A stretch of DNA of 64,000 nucleotides, taken from Niastella caeni (GTDB lineage Bacteria; Bacteroidota; Bacteroidia; Chitinophagales; Chitinophagaceae). A program made the translations under genes and the position numbers. Below, piece by piece: positions 8,656 to 17,641 of this stretch. Each line of letters opens with the position of its first letter. Within the stretch, counting starts at the first letter, position 1. The notes below the pieces were generated by a model. The model was not told where the DNA came from. It searched no databases and saw only the letters and a list, made by a program, of their open reading frames with translations. The stretch spans positions 1,301,347 through 1,365,346 of the forward strand of contig NZ_STFF01000001.1 in the NCBI RefSeq assembly GCF_004834005.1, in the 5' to 3' direction.

Positions 8656-8687
8656 ATAAGCCTCCCGATTTACACCGGGAGGCTTAT
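8656..8687. terminator. Bidirectional hairpin terminator
   Basis: A perfect 12-bp stem (ATAAGCCTCCCG, 8656-8667, with 8676-8687) and 8-nt loop sit between the converging SDR and Lrp/AsnC genes. T-rich flanks are weak, but position and stem strength support a terminator for both. Confidence 0.75.
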
Positions 8688-8725
8688 GATTTAGGGGAAC
8701 CTGTTAGCAATATCCCCGATACATT

Positions 8726-9217
8726 CTACAGCAGCTGGTGCGTATCTTTCAGTATTCCCATTACAAAAATACTTTGTGTTTGACTGATCCCTTTTATCAT
8801 GCTTAATTTATGCAAATAAAAATCATGATACGTTTCCATGTTCTCTGAAACAACTTTCAGCATAAAATCAAATTGCCCTGAAATATTATAGCATTCCAGC
8901 ACTTCATTAAAACCGGTTACAGCATCAATAAACACTTTTGCAATTTTACGATTATGCTCTTTTAATGATATATAACATATGACCATGATCCCTTTTTGCA
9001 CTTTGCGGTGATCAAGCAGGGTTGCGTATTGCTTAATAACCCCATTTGCCTCCATACGTTTTATCCGTTCATGAACCGGTGTGGCGCTCAGGTGAATACG
9101 GGCTGCAATTTCACGCACCGTCAATTTTGCATTTTGTTGTAACAACCGCAGAATGGCAAAGTCTTTATCATCTAATGTAATGCCAGCGGTGTCCGGTTGT
9201 TCTGTTTTTGATTGCAT
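8726..9217 (-). CDS. Lrp/AsnC-family transcriptional regulator
   Basis: A 163-residue regulator. The N-terminal helix-turn-helix lies about residues 17-65 (LDDKDFAILRLLQQNAKL, REIAARIHLSATPVHERIKR). The C-terminal RAM ligand-binding and oligomerisation domain lies about 75-155 (GFNEVLECYNISGQFDFMLKV). These proteins usually sense an amino acid and control transport or metabolism. The gene is divergent from an MFS exporter, and TTGTTCTA sites repeat between them, so it probably controls both itself and the exporter. The ligand is not known. Confidence 0.92.
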   Translation of the reverse strand: MQSKTEQPDTAGITLDDKDFAILRLLQQNAKLTVREIAARIHLSATPVHERIKRMEANGVIKQYATLLDHRKVQKGIMVICYISLKEHNRKIAKVFIDAVTGFNEVLECYNISGQFDFMLKVVSENMETYHDFYLHKLSMIKGISQTQSIFVMGILKDTHQLL

Positions 9218-9237
9218 AAGAATAAGAAACTATTTAC

Positions 9238-9331
9238 TTGTTCTAATTACAGCAATAAATTTAATCATTTGTTCTAAAATAATAAATTTAAACCGTACAA
9301 GTGAACATATAAATAGATTTGTATAGAACAA
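9238..9331. promoter_or_regulatory. Divergent lrp/MFS promoter with repeated TTGTTCTA sites
   Basis: TTGTTCTAA occurs at 9238-9246 and 9269-9277 (31 bp apart, about three turns). The inverted copy TAGAACAA is at 9324-9331, and TTGTTCTG lies at 9197-9204 inside the start of the lrp gene. Multiple phased sites suit octameric Lrp-type proteins. A -7 element TAgaTTTG (9314-9321) points toward the MFS gene and directly abuts the inverted copy. Confidence 0.6.
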
Positions 9332-9342
9332 TGGAGGTTACG

Positions 9343-10701
9343 ATGCGAAGAAAACAAATCATACTGCTGGTAGCTTCTACGGCTATCTTTTTTGAAGCAC
9401 TGGATATTGCCATTCTCAACCTGGCCATTCCCTTAATGCAAAAACAGTTTCATTTAGATGCTGAAACCATACAATGGGTGCAAACGGTTTATGTGCTTTT
9501 TTATGGTGGCTTTCTGGTTATCGGTGGAAAGCTTTGCGATACGATCGGCAGAAAGACCATCTTCCTTACAGGCGCCAGTCTGTTCTTATTTACTTCGCTT
9601 GGCGCTGGTCTTTCCGGTAATTTTATTTTGTTAACGGCCTTCAGAGCTTTGCAGGGGTTAGCAGCGGCCATGGTAATGCCATCTGCTTTATCTATCATCA
9701 CCAATACATTTACCGAACCGGCAGAACGGAACCGGTCAATAAGTATTTTCAGTTCTTTTGCTGCTATTGGTTCAGGATGTGGTTTGGCATTAGGTGGAAT
9801 TGTGGCTACTTATTTAGGCTGGCAATGGATCTTTTTTATTAATGTGCCGGTAATTACAGTCGCCCTGATCCTGGCCTACCGGTATATCGACAAAGACGTT
9901 ATCAGCAAGGGAAATCGATTCCCTGATATTATTTCCAGTATTCTTCTTACATTGATCATTGTACTTGTTTCGTATGTAGTGCACAACCTGCCCGGTTTTT
10001 CAAAAAACTATTTACTGTTGTCTTCATTTACAGCAGTTATTATTGCAGCCTGGCTTTATTTCATGCGCCGGGAGCGCACGCAGCAACAGCCGCTGATCGA
10101 TTTTTCTTTATTCCGTAGTACCGGCACTATCACCGGTAACGTAATAACCATTTTATTAGGGGCGTTCTTTTTAAGCTATCTGTTCTTACTGTCGTTGATA
10201 TTGCAACAGAACATGCATTTCAGTGCTGCGCATGCCGGGTTACTGCTCTTTCCTTTCAGCGTGCTTTCCTTTCTTGTATCCCGATATGTAGTGCCTGCCC
10301 TGTTTAAAAAAATGACAGTATTACAAACAGGCATCCTGGGTATGTGCCTTATGCTTTCAGGTTCTTTGCTTTTAATGATCTCAATAATATATGATCATAG
10401 CCTGCCGGTAATTTTATTATCAATAGCCTGTGTAACCGGCAGCGGCATGTCTGTTTGCTATCCCAGTTTAACGGCCCTGGCCATACGCGATATTCCGGAT
10501 ACGCAGCAAGGCGTGGCTGCTGGCATTTGTACCACTTCTTACTTTATAGGAGCAGGGTTGGGTTTGTCGTTGCTAGCGCTGGGCATGCAATTATTGACGT
10601 CAGCAACCGACGCCATAAATCATATTCCGGTATTGCTGGTTAGTTGTTTTGCGTTGCCGGGGGTTATATGGTTAGTGTGGGTTAGGAAAAAAATTTGCTG
10701 A
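9343..10701 (+). CDS. MFS transporter, DHA2 (EmrB/QacA-like, 14-TM) family
   Basis: A ~452-residue inner-membrane exporter. Fourteen hydrophobic segments can be traced. Motif A is present (GGKLCDTIGRKTIF), as is the TM5 motif C region (AAIGSGCGLALGG) and the DHA2 signature WQWIFFINVP. Such proteins expel drugs or metabolites using the proton gradient. The start at 9343 is chosen because GGAGG (9333-9337) lies 5 nt before it, while the -7 element at 9314-9321 leaves no leader for the upstream TTG (9319) and only a very short one for ATG 9331. The divergent Lrp-type regulator suggests an amino acid or related substrate, which is inference. Confidence 0.9.
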   Translation: MRRKQIILLVASTAIFFEALDIAILNLAIPLMQKQFHLDAETIQWVQTVYVLFYGGFLVIGGKLCDTIGRKTIFLTGASLFLFTSLGAGLSGNFILLTAFRALQGLAAAMVMPSALSIITNTFTEPAERNRSISIFSSFAAIGSGCGLALGGIVATYLGWQWIFFINVPVITVALILAYRYIDKDVISKGNRFPDIISSILLTLIIVLVSYVVHNLPGFSKNYLLLSSFTAVIIAAWLYFMRRERTQQQPLIDFSLFRSTGTITGNVITILLGAFFLSYLFLLSLILQQNMHFSAAHAGLLLFPFSVLSFLVSRYVVPALFKKMTVLQTGILGMCLMLSGSLLLMISIIYDHSLPVILLSIACVTGSGMSVCYPSLTALAIRDIPDTQQGVAAGICTTSYFIGAGLGLSLLALGMQLLTSATDAINHIPVLLVSCFALPGVIWLVWVRKKIC

Positions 10702-10732
10702 GTTTAAAAAAATGATCATTGAGGAATAGTTA

Positions 10733-10854
10733 CAGTTTGTGGTTTGTAGTTTGTGGTTCTGTTATTCGATCTGGCTGCACAATATCGGGCATTGACCCTT
10801 AAATTGAGCCAACTCAAATTCAATAGAAAACAATAAACTACAAACCATAAACTG
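10733..10854. repeat. Imperfect long inverted repeat between convergent genes
   Basis: A 24-bp arm (10733-10756, built of GTTTGTGGTTTGTAGTTT-like words) matches in inverted orientation 10831-10854 at 21 of 24 positions, around a ~74-nt loop. It lies between the converging MFS and Oar-like genes and probably acts as a bidirectional transcription end. The arms are themselves internally repetitive. Confidence 0.6.
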
Positions 10855-10895
10855 CCACTTAAGTTCCCTGTTCATTCACAAACTAAAGCTACCTG

Positions 10896-13800
10896 TTAAA
10901 AAATGTATCGTAACCCAATCTGCATTTGCCAACGTGAAGGCAAATCGGGACTGGCCGTGAAGGTAGAAGTTAATGAAGGATCAAACTGATAAACAGGTGA
11001 ATTGCCATTATAGTTAACAGACAATGGCTGAAAATACCCGGATGTTGTAGCATAATTTACTACACCCCACTTACTGTTTAACAAGTTACCTATGTTTACA
11101 AAATCAATACTCAACTGCAGGGTGGAAGGCTTTTTCGTTGGATTTAATATATAGTCCTGCAGAATACGAAGATCAACCTGGCTCAACCAGGGATTCTCTC
11201 CGGCATATTTCTCTGTATACATTCCACGGCGGTCACGAAGGTATTTATCATTCGCAATGAAATTTCTTAATCCCTGCCGCTGCGCAGCCGCATTTTGAAT
11301 ATTTCCGTTTACATCCGTTAAAGGCGCAAACTGCATGGTATTTATCTCTGCATCAGTAGGAACATACAACAGGTCGTTGGTGCCGGTTCCATCGTTATTA
11401 ATATCGCCGCCATACACGTAAGCAAACCGGTTGCCTGAATTCCAGGAACCAAATAATGAAAATGTAGTAGCCATATGCGCATCATACGTAAACTTCTTTG
11501 AAAAAGCAGCCACTATACGATGCGTATTACCATACAATGAACGCGACAAAACCGCTTCATTGGCATTGTTCAAAATAGGATTACGATCGAAGGCATCGCT
11601 TGAAATTTCTGCAGAAATAGAACTGGCATCTTTTGCGATCAGGTAGTTGTACCCGAGCATGGCATAAAATCCGCTACCAAAATAATGCTGTGCCTGGAAG
11701 GTAGCGTTGAACTGGTAACCTACACTTGTATTGGTGAACGCATACAAATTGGCAGTACCCTGGTTGGCTGTCAAATATACTTTACGATTATCGTCTGTGC
11801 CCGAATTTAAAGTGCCGCCGGGTGTTCCCAACTTATAGTTACGCACCATCATACCATTTACATCTTTGGTATACGCAACATCTACGGTAAATATAGTCCC
11901 AAACGGGATCTTTATATCAGTTCCCAGGTTGGAACGCCATACCTGCGGCCATTTGAAATCGCGATCGGTAACATTGTAGAAAAAGCTGTATGGGTTGCCG
12001 ATATGATTCCCGAGCCATACAAATGGCAAACGACCCGTAAACCAACCAGTACCACCGCGCACCTGCACCGTTTTATTGCCCATTACATCCCAGTTAAATC
12101 CAAGGCGGGGTGAAAATAATATTTTCTTGGTCGGCAACCGGGTATTATCTACATCTCTGCCAGGACCATTTGTAATTGGTCGGCCATCTTTATTAAAAAT
12201 AGTAAGGTTGTCTTTATTTGATAATGTTGGTTCTCCTTCATCATACATTCCAGCGAAACTACCATCAGGATTCATTACAGGATTGCGATAACTTGCATTA
12301 AAGTAAAATGGCCTGTCGACGCGCAAGCCTAACGTTAACCGGAACTTCTCTGATAATTGCATTTCATCCTGAAAGTAGGCTGATAACTGCCCAACGGTTA
12401 AATAATACCATGTCCATTGATTGGCAGCAGCCCTGTTCCGGGCATAAGCCACATCCACATCTAATGGATAAGCGCCAAAAACGTATTTTCCGCTTGCCGG
12501 TACACTGTCGATAAACGTTTTTATATCAGCCTCTGAAAACAGGGTTGCATTATAACCGGTCAAATTAAAGGAGTTACCAAACTTGAACGACTCAAATGAA
12601 GCGCCAACAGTAAGGGTATGCTTATTAAAAAACATATTGAAGTTGTTGGTAACCTGGAATGCATCCTGGTTCAAGCGGTTGTGGATTGAAAAAGGTTCGT
12701 GCCCGGCGATAATATATCGCACACCGTTCTTGGTAATATTAATAACGGGAAAAGGCGCAGAGAAGGGATTGCGCTTATCGCGGAACGTGGTATACACCAC
12801 TCTTAGTTTGTTGGCATAATCGCTGCGGAAAGTTGATTTTAATTCTGCCCCAAAAGATTGCAACCGGTTTACGATCTCATACCCTGAGTTCCTGAATTGG
12901 AGCGTAGTGAAGTCGGGACCACGCCGGCCGATAGCGCTGGGGTGCGCCGGTTTATCTTTAGAGGCGTCCAGGCCGTTATAGGTGAAAGAAAGCCGGTGGC
13001 TGGCATTAATATTCCAGTCGGCTTTGATCAACCATTTATAATTATTCTGATCAAGGGTAAACCGCTGGTATGGGCCAGTTTCATAATTAAACTTTGATCG
13101 CAAAATTGCACTCACCTGTTGCAGGTCCGATTCCAACACCCTGCTGGTATTCGTATTATTAGCGTTCGTGCTATTCTGGGCCACATAGGATGATGCTTCA
13201 TCACTCCGTTGTTCCGTTTCAAAACTTATAAAATAGAACAACTTATTTTTAATAACAGGGCCGCCTAATGCAAAACCGGCCTGCAGTTGTTTTAGGTCGG
13301 GCAGCACCAGTTTATTCTTTTCAATCTTTGATCCGGTAAGCGATTGATTGCGGTAAAAGCCATAAACGGTTCCCGAAAATTTATTATTCCCCGATTTGGT
13401 TACGGTATTAACACCGGCACCCGTAAAGCCCGCCTGCGTAACATCGTAAGGCGCAATATTCACCTGTATCTGGTCAATGGCGTCCAGCGAAATGGGCTGG
13501 GCATTTGTTTGTCCGCCAGGCGTTGGCGCATCCAATCCAAATGGGTTATTAAAAACCGCGCCATCTAATGAAAAATTATTGTATTGTCCGTTACGGCCGG
13601 CAAAGGAGAGTCCATTATAGGTAAAGGAAGCGGAAGGCGTTAACCGCAGGTAGTCATCAGCCGACCGTGAAATGGTAGGCAATGATCGAATCACCCGGCT
13701 ATTGATATTCAGTGAAGCGCCGGTTTTCTTATTATCGAAAATTGCTGACCTGCTGGTCACCGTTACCTCTTTCAGTTCGCCAGCTTTTGCCCGTAATTGA

Positions 13801-14129
13801 ATGTCTACCGCATTGTCCTGACCCAGTTCCAAAAAAACATTATCTGTAACTGATGTTTGATAATTTATAAAGGAAACAGTAACGGTATATGGACCGCCCA
13901 CCCGCAGGTTGGGAACGGTGAACCGGCCATCGCCCTTTGTTGCCAAAACATGTTTAAAGCCGGCATCGGCAAATTCAATAGTCACCGTAGCCAGGGGCAA
14001 TGGTACGCCATTGGGGTCTTTAACTATACCACTAAGTGTAGCTGTGGTAACCTGGGAAAATAAAGCCGGTGAGCAGCATAAAAAAATAAGCAGACCAAGC
14101 ACATAGTTTTTGTGTGTACCTCTTTTCAT
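10896..14129 (-). CDS. Oar-like TonB-dependent outer-membrane receptor with carboxypeptidase-regulatory domain
   Basis: A 1077-residue outer-membrane protein. A signal peptide (VLGLLIFLCCSPALFSQ) is followed by a CarboxypepD_reg/Cna-B-like domain (~28-115: TATLSGIVKDPNGVPLPLAT). Next comes a plug region (~135-290) with LPTISRSADDYLRLTPSAS, FAGRNGQYNNFSLDGA and GVNTVTKSGNNKFSGTVYGF, then a long 22-strand-type barrel ending in LRYIF. The plug wording matches the Oar group rather than SusC, and no SusD partner is present. Oar-type receptors import or export large substrates or function in adhesion and secretion. It is a single-gene unit. A 12-bp palindrome (14168-14179) lies 38 bp upstream of the start. 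Confidence 0.9.
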   Translation of the reverse strand: MKRGTHKNYVLGLLIFLCCSPALFSQVTTATLSGIVKDPNGVPLPLATVTIEFADAGFKHVLATKGDGRFTVPNLRVGGPYTVTVSFINYQTSVTDNVFLELGQDNAVDIQLRAKAGELKEVTVTSRSAIFDNKKTGASLNINSRVIRSLPTISRSADDYLRLTPSASFTYNGLSFAGRNGQYNNFSLDGAVFNNPFGLDAPTPGGQTNAQPISLDAIDQIQVNIAPYDVTQAGFTGAGVNTVTKSGNNKFSGTVYGFYRNQSLTGSKIEKNKLVLPDLKQLQAGFALGGPVIKNKLFYFISFETEQRSDEASSYVAQNSTNANNTNTSRVLESDLQQVSAILRSKFNYETGPYQRFTLDQNNYKWLIKADWNINASHRLSFTYNGLDASKDKPAHPSAIGRRGPDFTTLQFRNSGYEIVNRLQSFGAELKSTFRSDYANKLRVVYTTFRDKRNPFSAPFPVINITKNGVRYIIAGHEPFSIHNRLNQDAFQVTNNFNMFFNKHTLTVGASFESFKFGNSFNLTGYNATLFSEADIKTFIDSVPASGKYVFGAYPLDVDVAYARNRAAANQWTWYYLTVGQLSAYFQDEMQLSEKFRLTLGLRVDRPFYFNASYRNPVMNPDGSFAGMYDEGEPTLSNKDNLTIFNKDGRPITNGPGRDVDNTRLPTKKILFSPRLGFNWDVMGNKTVQVRGGTGWFTGRLPFVWLGNHIGNPYSFFYNVTDRDFKWPQVWRSNLGTDIKIPFGTIFTVDVAYTKDVNGMMVRNYKLGTPGGTLNSGTDDNRKVYLTANQGTANLYAFTNTSVGYQFNATFQAQHYFGSGFYAMLGYNYLIAKDASSISAEISSDAFDRNPILNNANEAVLSRSLYGNTHRIVAAFSKKFTYDAHMATTFSLFGSWNSGNRFAYVYGGDINNDGTGTNDLLYVPTDAEINTMQFAPLTDVNGNIQNAAAQRQGLRNFIANDKYLRDRRGMYTEKYAGENPWLSQVDLRILQDYILNPTKKPSTLQLSIDFVNIGNLLNSKWGVVNYATTSGYFQPLSVNYNGNSPVYQFDPSLTSTFTASPDLPSRWQMQIGLRYIF

Positions 14130-14518
14130 AGCAGTTATTTTAGGTTATAAATACCGGTTTGCGGTACCGATTTAAATCGATGAATTATTAAGGGAGGGGA
14201 TTGGGCCTGAACCAATCAGATTTTTTCAAAAGGCCTGGCAATAGAAGATACAGATTAAGTAAGCCTAAGACTTTTTTTATAGAAGGCAGCTGCCGGACTA
14301 ACAATGGATATAGAAGTTTCCATGCGCTTATCTTCATGTGACACGGTCCTGAACAGGTTGTTACTAACAGTATCGTAATTTAAGTAAAATATATTGATTT
14401 ACATTCCATTGCTATTTTAGCGGCTCCACCCACCCATATAATTTTCTAGCAAGGATTTTGTATATATGGTAATTACCGCCCTGTCAGACACAGGTTGCGC
14501 CCCTTAAAAATCACTAAT
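14130..14518. other. Intergenic region between divergent genes
   Basis: About 390 bp separate the Oar-like gene from the small secreted-protein gene. It holds a perfect palindrome CGATTTAAATCG (14168-14179), a possible operator for the Oar-like gene. I find no convincing complete promoter or small gene in the remainder. Confidence 0.45.
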
Positions 14519-15004
14519 ATGAAAAAGATCAGTTTGTTTGTAGGTTTCCTCTGCCTGGCATCCGTTTCCCTGGCCCAGTTAAAGGCTACAGTGGCCTGCC
14601 CGTCCTTTGAAGTAGATATCCTGGATGGAAAAGTGAATGGTTATAAGGCAAATACAATTGCCGGTATGATCAAAAACAAATGGCCTTGCTTTACCAGTGT
14701 TACCAACGACAGCGCCAAATGCGGCGAAGCTGTATATTACAAAGACAAAGGCATTTCGTTTTATACCAGCCGGGATTATGTGGAAATTACGGAAGGCTTT
14801 AAGGGAAAACTCAGCATTCCTTTACTGGGATCGGCCCGGGGTAGCCTTTTTAAAACGTTAGGAAATCCCGCAATGAAAGATGCTGCCTGGGATGCTTACC
14901 AAACATCGTATGGTTGCCTGATATTGTATTTCAATAAAGCGAATAAAGTAAGGATGATACAGTTTAGTACCCTGGGTACGTCGGCGATAAAGCTATGTGA
15001 ATAG
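14519..15004 (+). CDS. Small secreted cysteine-containing protein of unknown function
   Basis: A 161-residue protein not recognised as a known family. A clear signal peptide (KKISLFVGFLCLASVSLAQ) is followed by a mature domain with five Cys (in ATVACPS, KWPCFTS, SAKCGEA, SYGCLIL and the C-terminal KLCE), which could form disulphides in the periplasm. ATG at 14519 starts the signal peptide directly; an upstream in-frame TTG at 14495 would add eight residues before it and is disfavoured. The segment LGSARGSLFKTLGNPAMKDAAW recalls small Bacteroidota domains reporting on lipid or glycan layers, but no function can be assigned. It converges with the LytTR system. Confidence 0.75.
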   Translation: MKKISLFVGFLCLASVSLAQLKATVACPSFEVDILDGKVNGYKANTIAGMIKNKWPCFTSVTNDSAKCGEAVYYKDKGISFYTSRDYVEITEGFKGKLSIPLLGSARGSLFKTLGNPAMKDAAWDAYQTSYGCLILYFNKANKVRMIQFSTLGTSAIKLCE

Positions 15005-15030
15005 ATTCGGCGAGTGGTGAGTAGTAAATA

Positions 15031-15084
15031 GCGAGTAGGGAATACAAGCAAGTGAATCCCTACTCGCTCCCGATAGCTATCGGG
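15031..15084. repeat. Tandem inverted repeats between convergent genes
   Basis: GCGAGTAGGGA (15031-15041) pairs with TCCCTACTCGC (15057-15067). A perfect 16-bp palindrome CCCGATAGCTATCGGG (15069-15084) follows at once. The preceding bases repeat the GAGTAGTGAGTAG-like word. Placed between converging genes, they probably form transcription-terminating hairpins. Confidence 0.6.
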
Positions 15085-15128
15085 GCCACTTAATTCCAGC
15101 TACTTCAGAAGAACCCCAAAAAAACAAT

Positions 15129-15839
15129 CTAAACACTAAGTATCCTAAGGAACTGCTGTTTATAATTCCTTCCAATCGGTAAAGAAATAGATTGCACGTT
15201 CACTTCTTCATTATTATAGCTCACGATCTTATCAACTGATACGATATACGATTTATGAATGCGTACGAATTTGGTCTCGGGTAATTTTTCTTCCATATAC
15301 CCAATGCGCTGATAAGTAATAACACTTTTTCCCGGCATTACTATTCTTACATAGTCTTTAATACTTTCTATATAAACGATCTCTTTCAAAAATATTTTCA
15401 CCAGCTCCTTATTCACCTTGAAATACATATAGGCTTTCTCAAAAGCTTCTTCCTTATTTTCAACTGCCGCCGGTTGCTTTAATACATTATACTGGTGGTA
15501 TTTTGAGATTGATTTCAGAAAGCGTTCAAACGATATAGGCTTTACCAGGTAATCGAGCACATCCAGTTCAAAGCCTTCAACCGCAAATTCGCGATATGCT
15601 GTGGTAAGAATAATTCGGGGACGCTCCTGCAGGGATTTAATTAATTCCAGTCCATTCATCCGGGGCATCTGGATATCGAGGAATAAAATATTGACCGGAT
15701 ATTTTTGAATAAAGGCAAATGCTTCCAGCGCATTCCCGCACTGTCCTGTTATTTCCAGGTCGTCCATTTTTTCAATGTAAGAAACCAGCAACTCCCTGGC
15801 AGGCGGTTCGTCATCCACTATCAGGCATTGTATTTTCAC
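15129..15839 (-). CDS. LytTR-type response regulator
   Basis: A 236-residue response regulator. The receiver domain (~1-118) has the acidic pair VDDE, the phospho-acceptor D55 in ILFLDIQMPRM, T79 in LTTAYRE and K102 in DYLVKPISF. The LytTR DNA-binding domain (~135-234) has FFKV-like MYFKVNKELVKI, IVYIESIKDYVRI, FVRIHKSYIVSVDKI and LPIGRNYKQQF. It pairs with the LytS-type kinase immediately upstream (1-nt gap), forming a standard two-gene unit. Targets in Bacteroidota are usually unknown; none is evident here. Confidence 0.94.
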   Translation of the reverse strand: MKIQCLIVDDEPPARELLVSYIEKMDDLEITGQCGNALEAFAFIQKYPVNILFLDIQMPRMNGLELIKSLQERPRIILTTAYREFAVEGFELDVLDYLVKPISFERFLKSISKYHQYNVLKQPAAVENKEEAFEKAYMYFKVNKELVKIFLKEIVYIESIKDYVRIVMPGKSVITYQRIGYMEEKLPETKFVRIHKSYIVSVDKIVSYNNEEVNVQSISLPIGRNYKQQFLRILSV

Positions 15840-15840
15840 A

Positions 15841-16875
15841 CTAGCTTTTTTTGATTTTTAGTATTGTTAAAAACGACTGGCCTTCGCTCAAACATTTAAA
15901 CTCATGCCGGTCGGGATATAGAATTTCCAGTCGCTTTTTTACATTTTCCATACCTATGCCTTTGTATACTGCATGCCCGTTCATGGAGTCGGGCACCCGG
16001 CTGTTCTCAATTTTTACGGTAAGCCAGTCATCTTTTACAGTAAGGTCAACGCGTATCCAGCTATTACCCACGTCATTGCTGACCCCATGTTTGAAACTAT
16101 TTTCTACCAAAGGCAGGATCAGGAAGGGCGGGATGGTGAAATTATCGACCGCATCAAAACAGTTAACAGATACATCCAACCGCTCGCCATATCGTATCTT
16201 CTCCAATTCAATATAGTTGTGAATGTATTCCATTTCCTTACTCACAGGAATGAATTCCTGCCGGCTATCGTACAACATATAGCTCAGCAATGAAGACAAC
16301 CGGTAAATGAGATCAGATGTTTTGGGATTGTTTTTCAACGACAGTGAATAAATATTATTCAGCGTATTGAAAATGAAATGGGGTTGTACCTGGCTCTTCA
16401 ATAATTCCAGTTGAGCAATGGCTTTATCGCGTTGTAGTTCCTGCGCCAGCCGCTGTTGTTCGTACCAGGCCCGCAAAAAATAGAACATTGTATACAAAGC
16501 AACAATGAGGTAAATATTTACTGCTTCAATAACAACCTTTGGTATAAACAGAAAGGGCATGGTGGCACTTCCATGTGGGTAATAAGTGGGATAGGTATAG
16601 TAATAATTAAAAGCACGGCGAATAAGAGTGAACACGATCACGCTTACAATAAAACCGATGCGAAAGGCAGTAGTCCTTTTTTTAAGCAGGTATTGTTTTA
16701 TAAGCACCTGGGTGGTATACCAGGTGGCAAGCCCGGCAATGGGAACAATGACCAGGGCGTTTATTAAGTAGCGGCGAAATTCATTGGCAATAGAGGCCTG
16801 CCCTATCCATTCATATAAGAAGTAAAGCAGCCAAAACAAAACACTTAACCTGACATTGCTTTTATTGTAGTTCAT
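15841..16875 (-). CDS. LytS/YehU-type sensor histidine kinase
   Basis: A 344-residue membrane kinase. Four hydrophobic segments fill residues ~10-135 (SVLFWLLYFLYEW, LINALVIVPIAGLATW, IGFIVSVIVFTLI, VNIYLIVALYTMFYFL). The His_kinase core follows, with the phosphorylated H166 in QVQPHFIFNTLNNIYSL. The ATP lid region includes LPLVENSFKHG and KGIGMENVKKRLEILYP. There is no large periplasmic sensor, so the signal is probably sensed in the membrane. It is the first gene of the pair with the LytTR regulator. The unusual 41-42-bp repeat array lies upstream of its start. Confidence 0.94.
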   Translation of the reverse strand: MNYNKSNVRLSVLFWLLYFLYEWIGQASIANEFRRYLINALVIVPIAGLATWYTTQVLIKQYLLKKRTTAFRIGFIVSVIVFTLIRRAFNYYYTYPTYYPHGSATMPFLFIPKVVIEAVNIYLIVALYTMFYFLRAWYEQQRLAQELQRDKAIAQLELLKSQVQPHFIFNTLNNIYSLSLKNNPKTSDLIYRLSSLLSYMLYDSRQEFIPVSKEMEYIHNYIELEKIRYGERLDVSVNCFDAVDNFTIPPFLILPLVENSFKHGVSNDVGNSWIRVDLTVKDDWLTVKIENSRVPDSMNGHAVYKGIGMENVKKRLEILYPDRHEFKCLSEGQSFLTILKIKKS

Positions 16876-17024
16876 ACCCCGGAATTCTCTTCTAAATTAC
16901 CTTATAATCAACAAAATGCAGGTGTTTCTTAGACAAACGACCATTCTGCACCACAAACGGCAATCCGGGAGGCCGGGAATGGCCTGTTTTGGAAATGGCC
17001 AACTTACAAACCAAAACCTATTGG

Positions 17025-17580
17025 GGCTGTTTTAAAAAGTAAAATGAATCATTTAAAAAATTAAGCTGTGCCTGAAAAGTAAAATGAGTCACTTAAAAAA
17101 ATTTGAAGGGGCGAAATCCATTTTTGCATGTCACTTAAAAAGTTTCACTATGGCAAATCGTTTTATTCTAGTCATTTAAAAAAATCTGCTATAGCAAAAT
17201 TCATTCTGTGCGTCATTTTTCAATTTTTATTATAGGAAATATCTTTTTTATAGGAAAGTTTTGAGATTTGGTAATGGTAAAAAACTTTAATGCAGCATTT
17301 AAGAAATTAACCAATTACTGTTGACCAATTGTATGATAGTAAAACTTTTAAAGTGTAGGCTGTTTTAAAATTTTGCTATAGCAAAAAAGTTTAAAAGATA
17401 TCAGTGAAGCGATTGTGCGATAGTAAAAGTTTACAACACGATGATACAATCGGATTTTATAATAGTAAAAAATTACAACACGGTTATCAACGCTATTTAG
17501 TAATAGCAAAAAGTTACAATGCTTCCCTTAAGCCTGAGTTTATAATAGCCAAATTGTGCAGCATGACAGTATAATTTGGT
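17025..17580. repeat. Degenerate tandem array, 41-42 bp period, phased A-tracts
   Basis: About 13 diverged units fill this AT-rich stretch. A TATAGyAAAA-like core recurs at 17148, 17189, 17230, 17272, 17334, 17376, 17418, 17460, 17501 and 17543: steps of 41, 41, 42, 62, 42, 42, 42, 41 and 42 bp. A TCA(T/C)TT core recurs at 17049, 17089, 17131, 17172 and 17213. The 13-mer GGCTGTTTTAAAA recurs 333 bp apart (17025, 17358), eight periods. The 62-bp step is one and a half units. No long open frame explains it. It fills most of the gap between the kinase start and the YdiJ-like gene's terminator. Bent DNA or an old minisatellite are the simplest readings. Confidence 0.85.
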
Positions 17581-17593
17581 TAGAGGCATAAAA

Positions 17594-17621
17594 AAACCTG
17601 GCTGAACCTACAGCCAGGTTT
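17594..17621 (-). terminator. Rho-independent terminator of the YdiJ-like gene
   Basis: An 11-bp perfect stem (AAACCTGGCTG, 17594-17604, with 17611-17621) and 6-nt loop lie 20 nt after the stop codon. On the minus strand the stem is followed by a run of T residues. Confidence 0.9.
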
Positions 17622-17641
17622 CAATATGACTATTTAATTTA

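Noticed and set aside
10896-14129. SusC-type receptor of a polysaccharide utilisation locus
   Set aside because: Plug wording is Oar-like and there is no SusD partner or glycan-degrading gene next to it.
17025-17580. CRISPR array
   Set aside because: Units are diverged along their whole length, there is no strictly conserved repeat alternating with unrelated spacers, and no cas gene is nearby.
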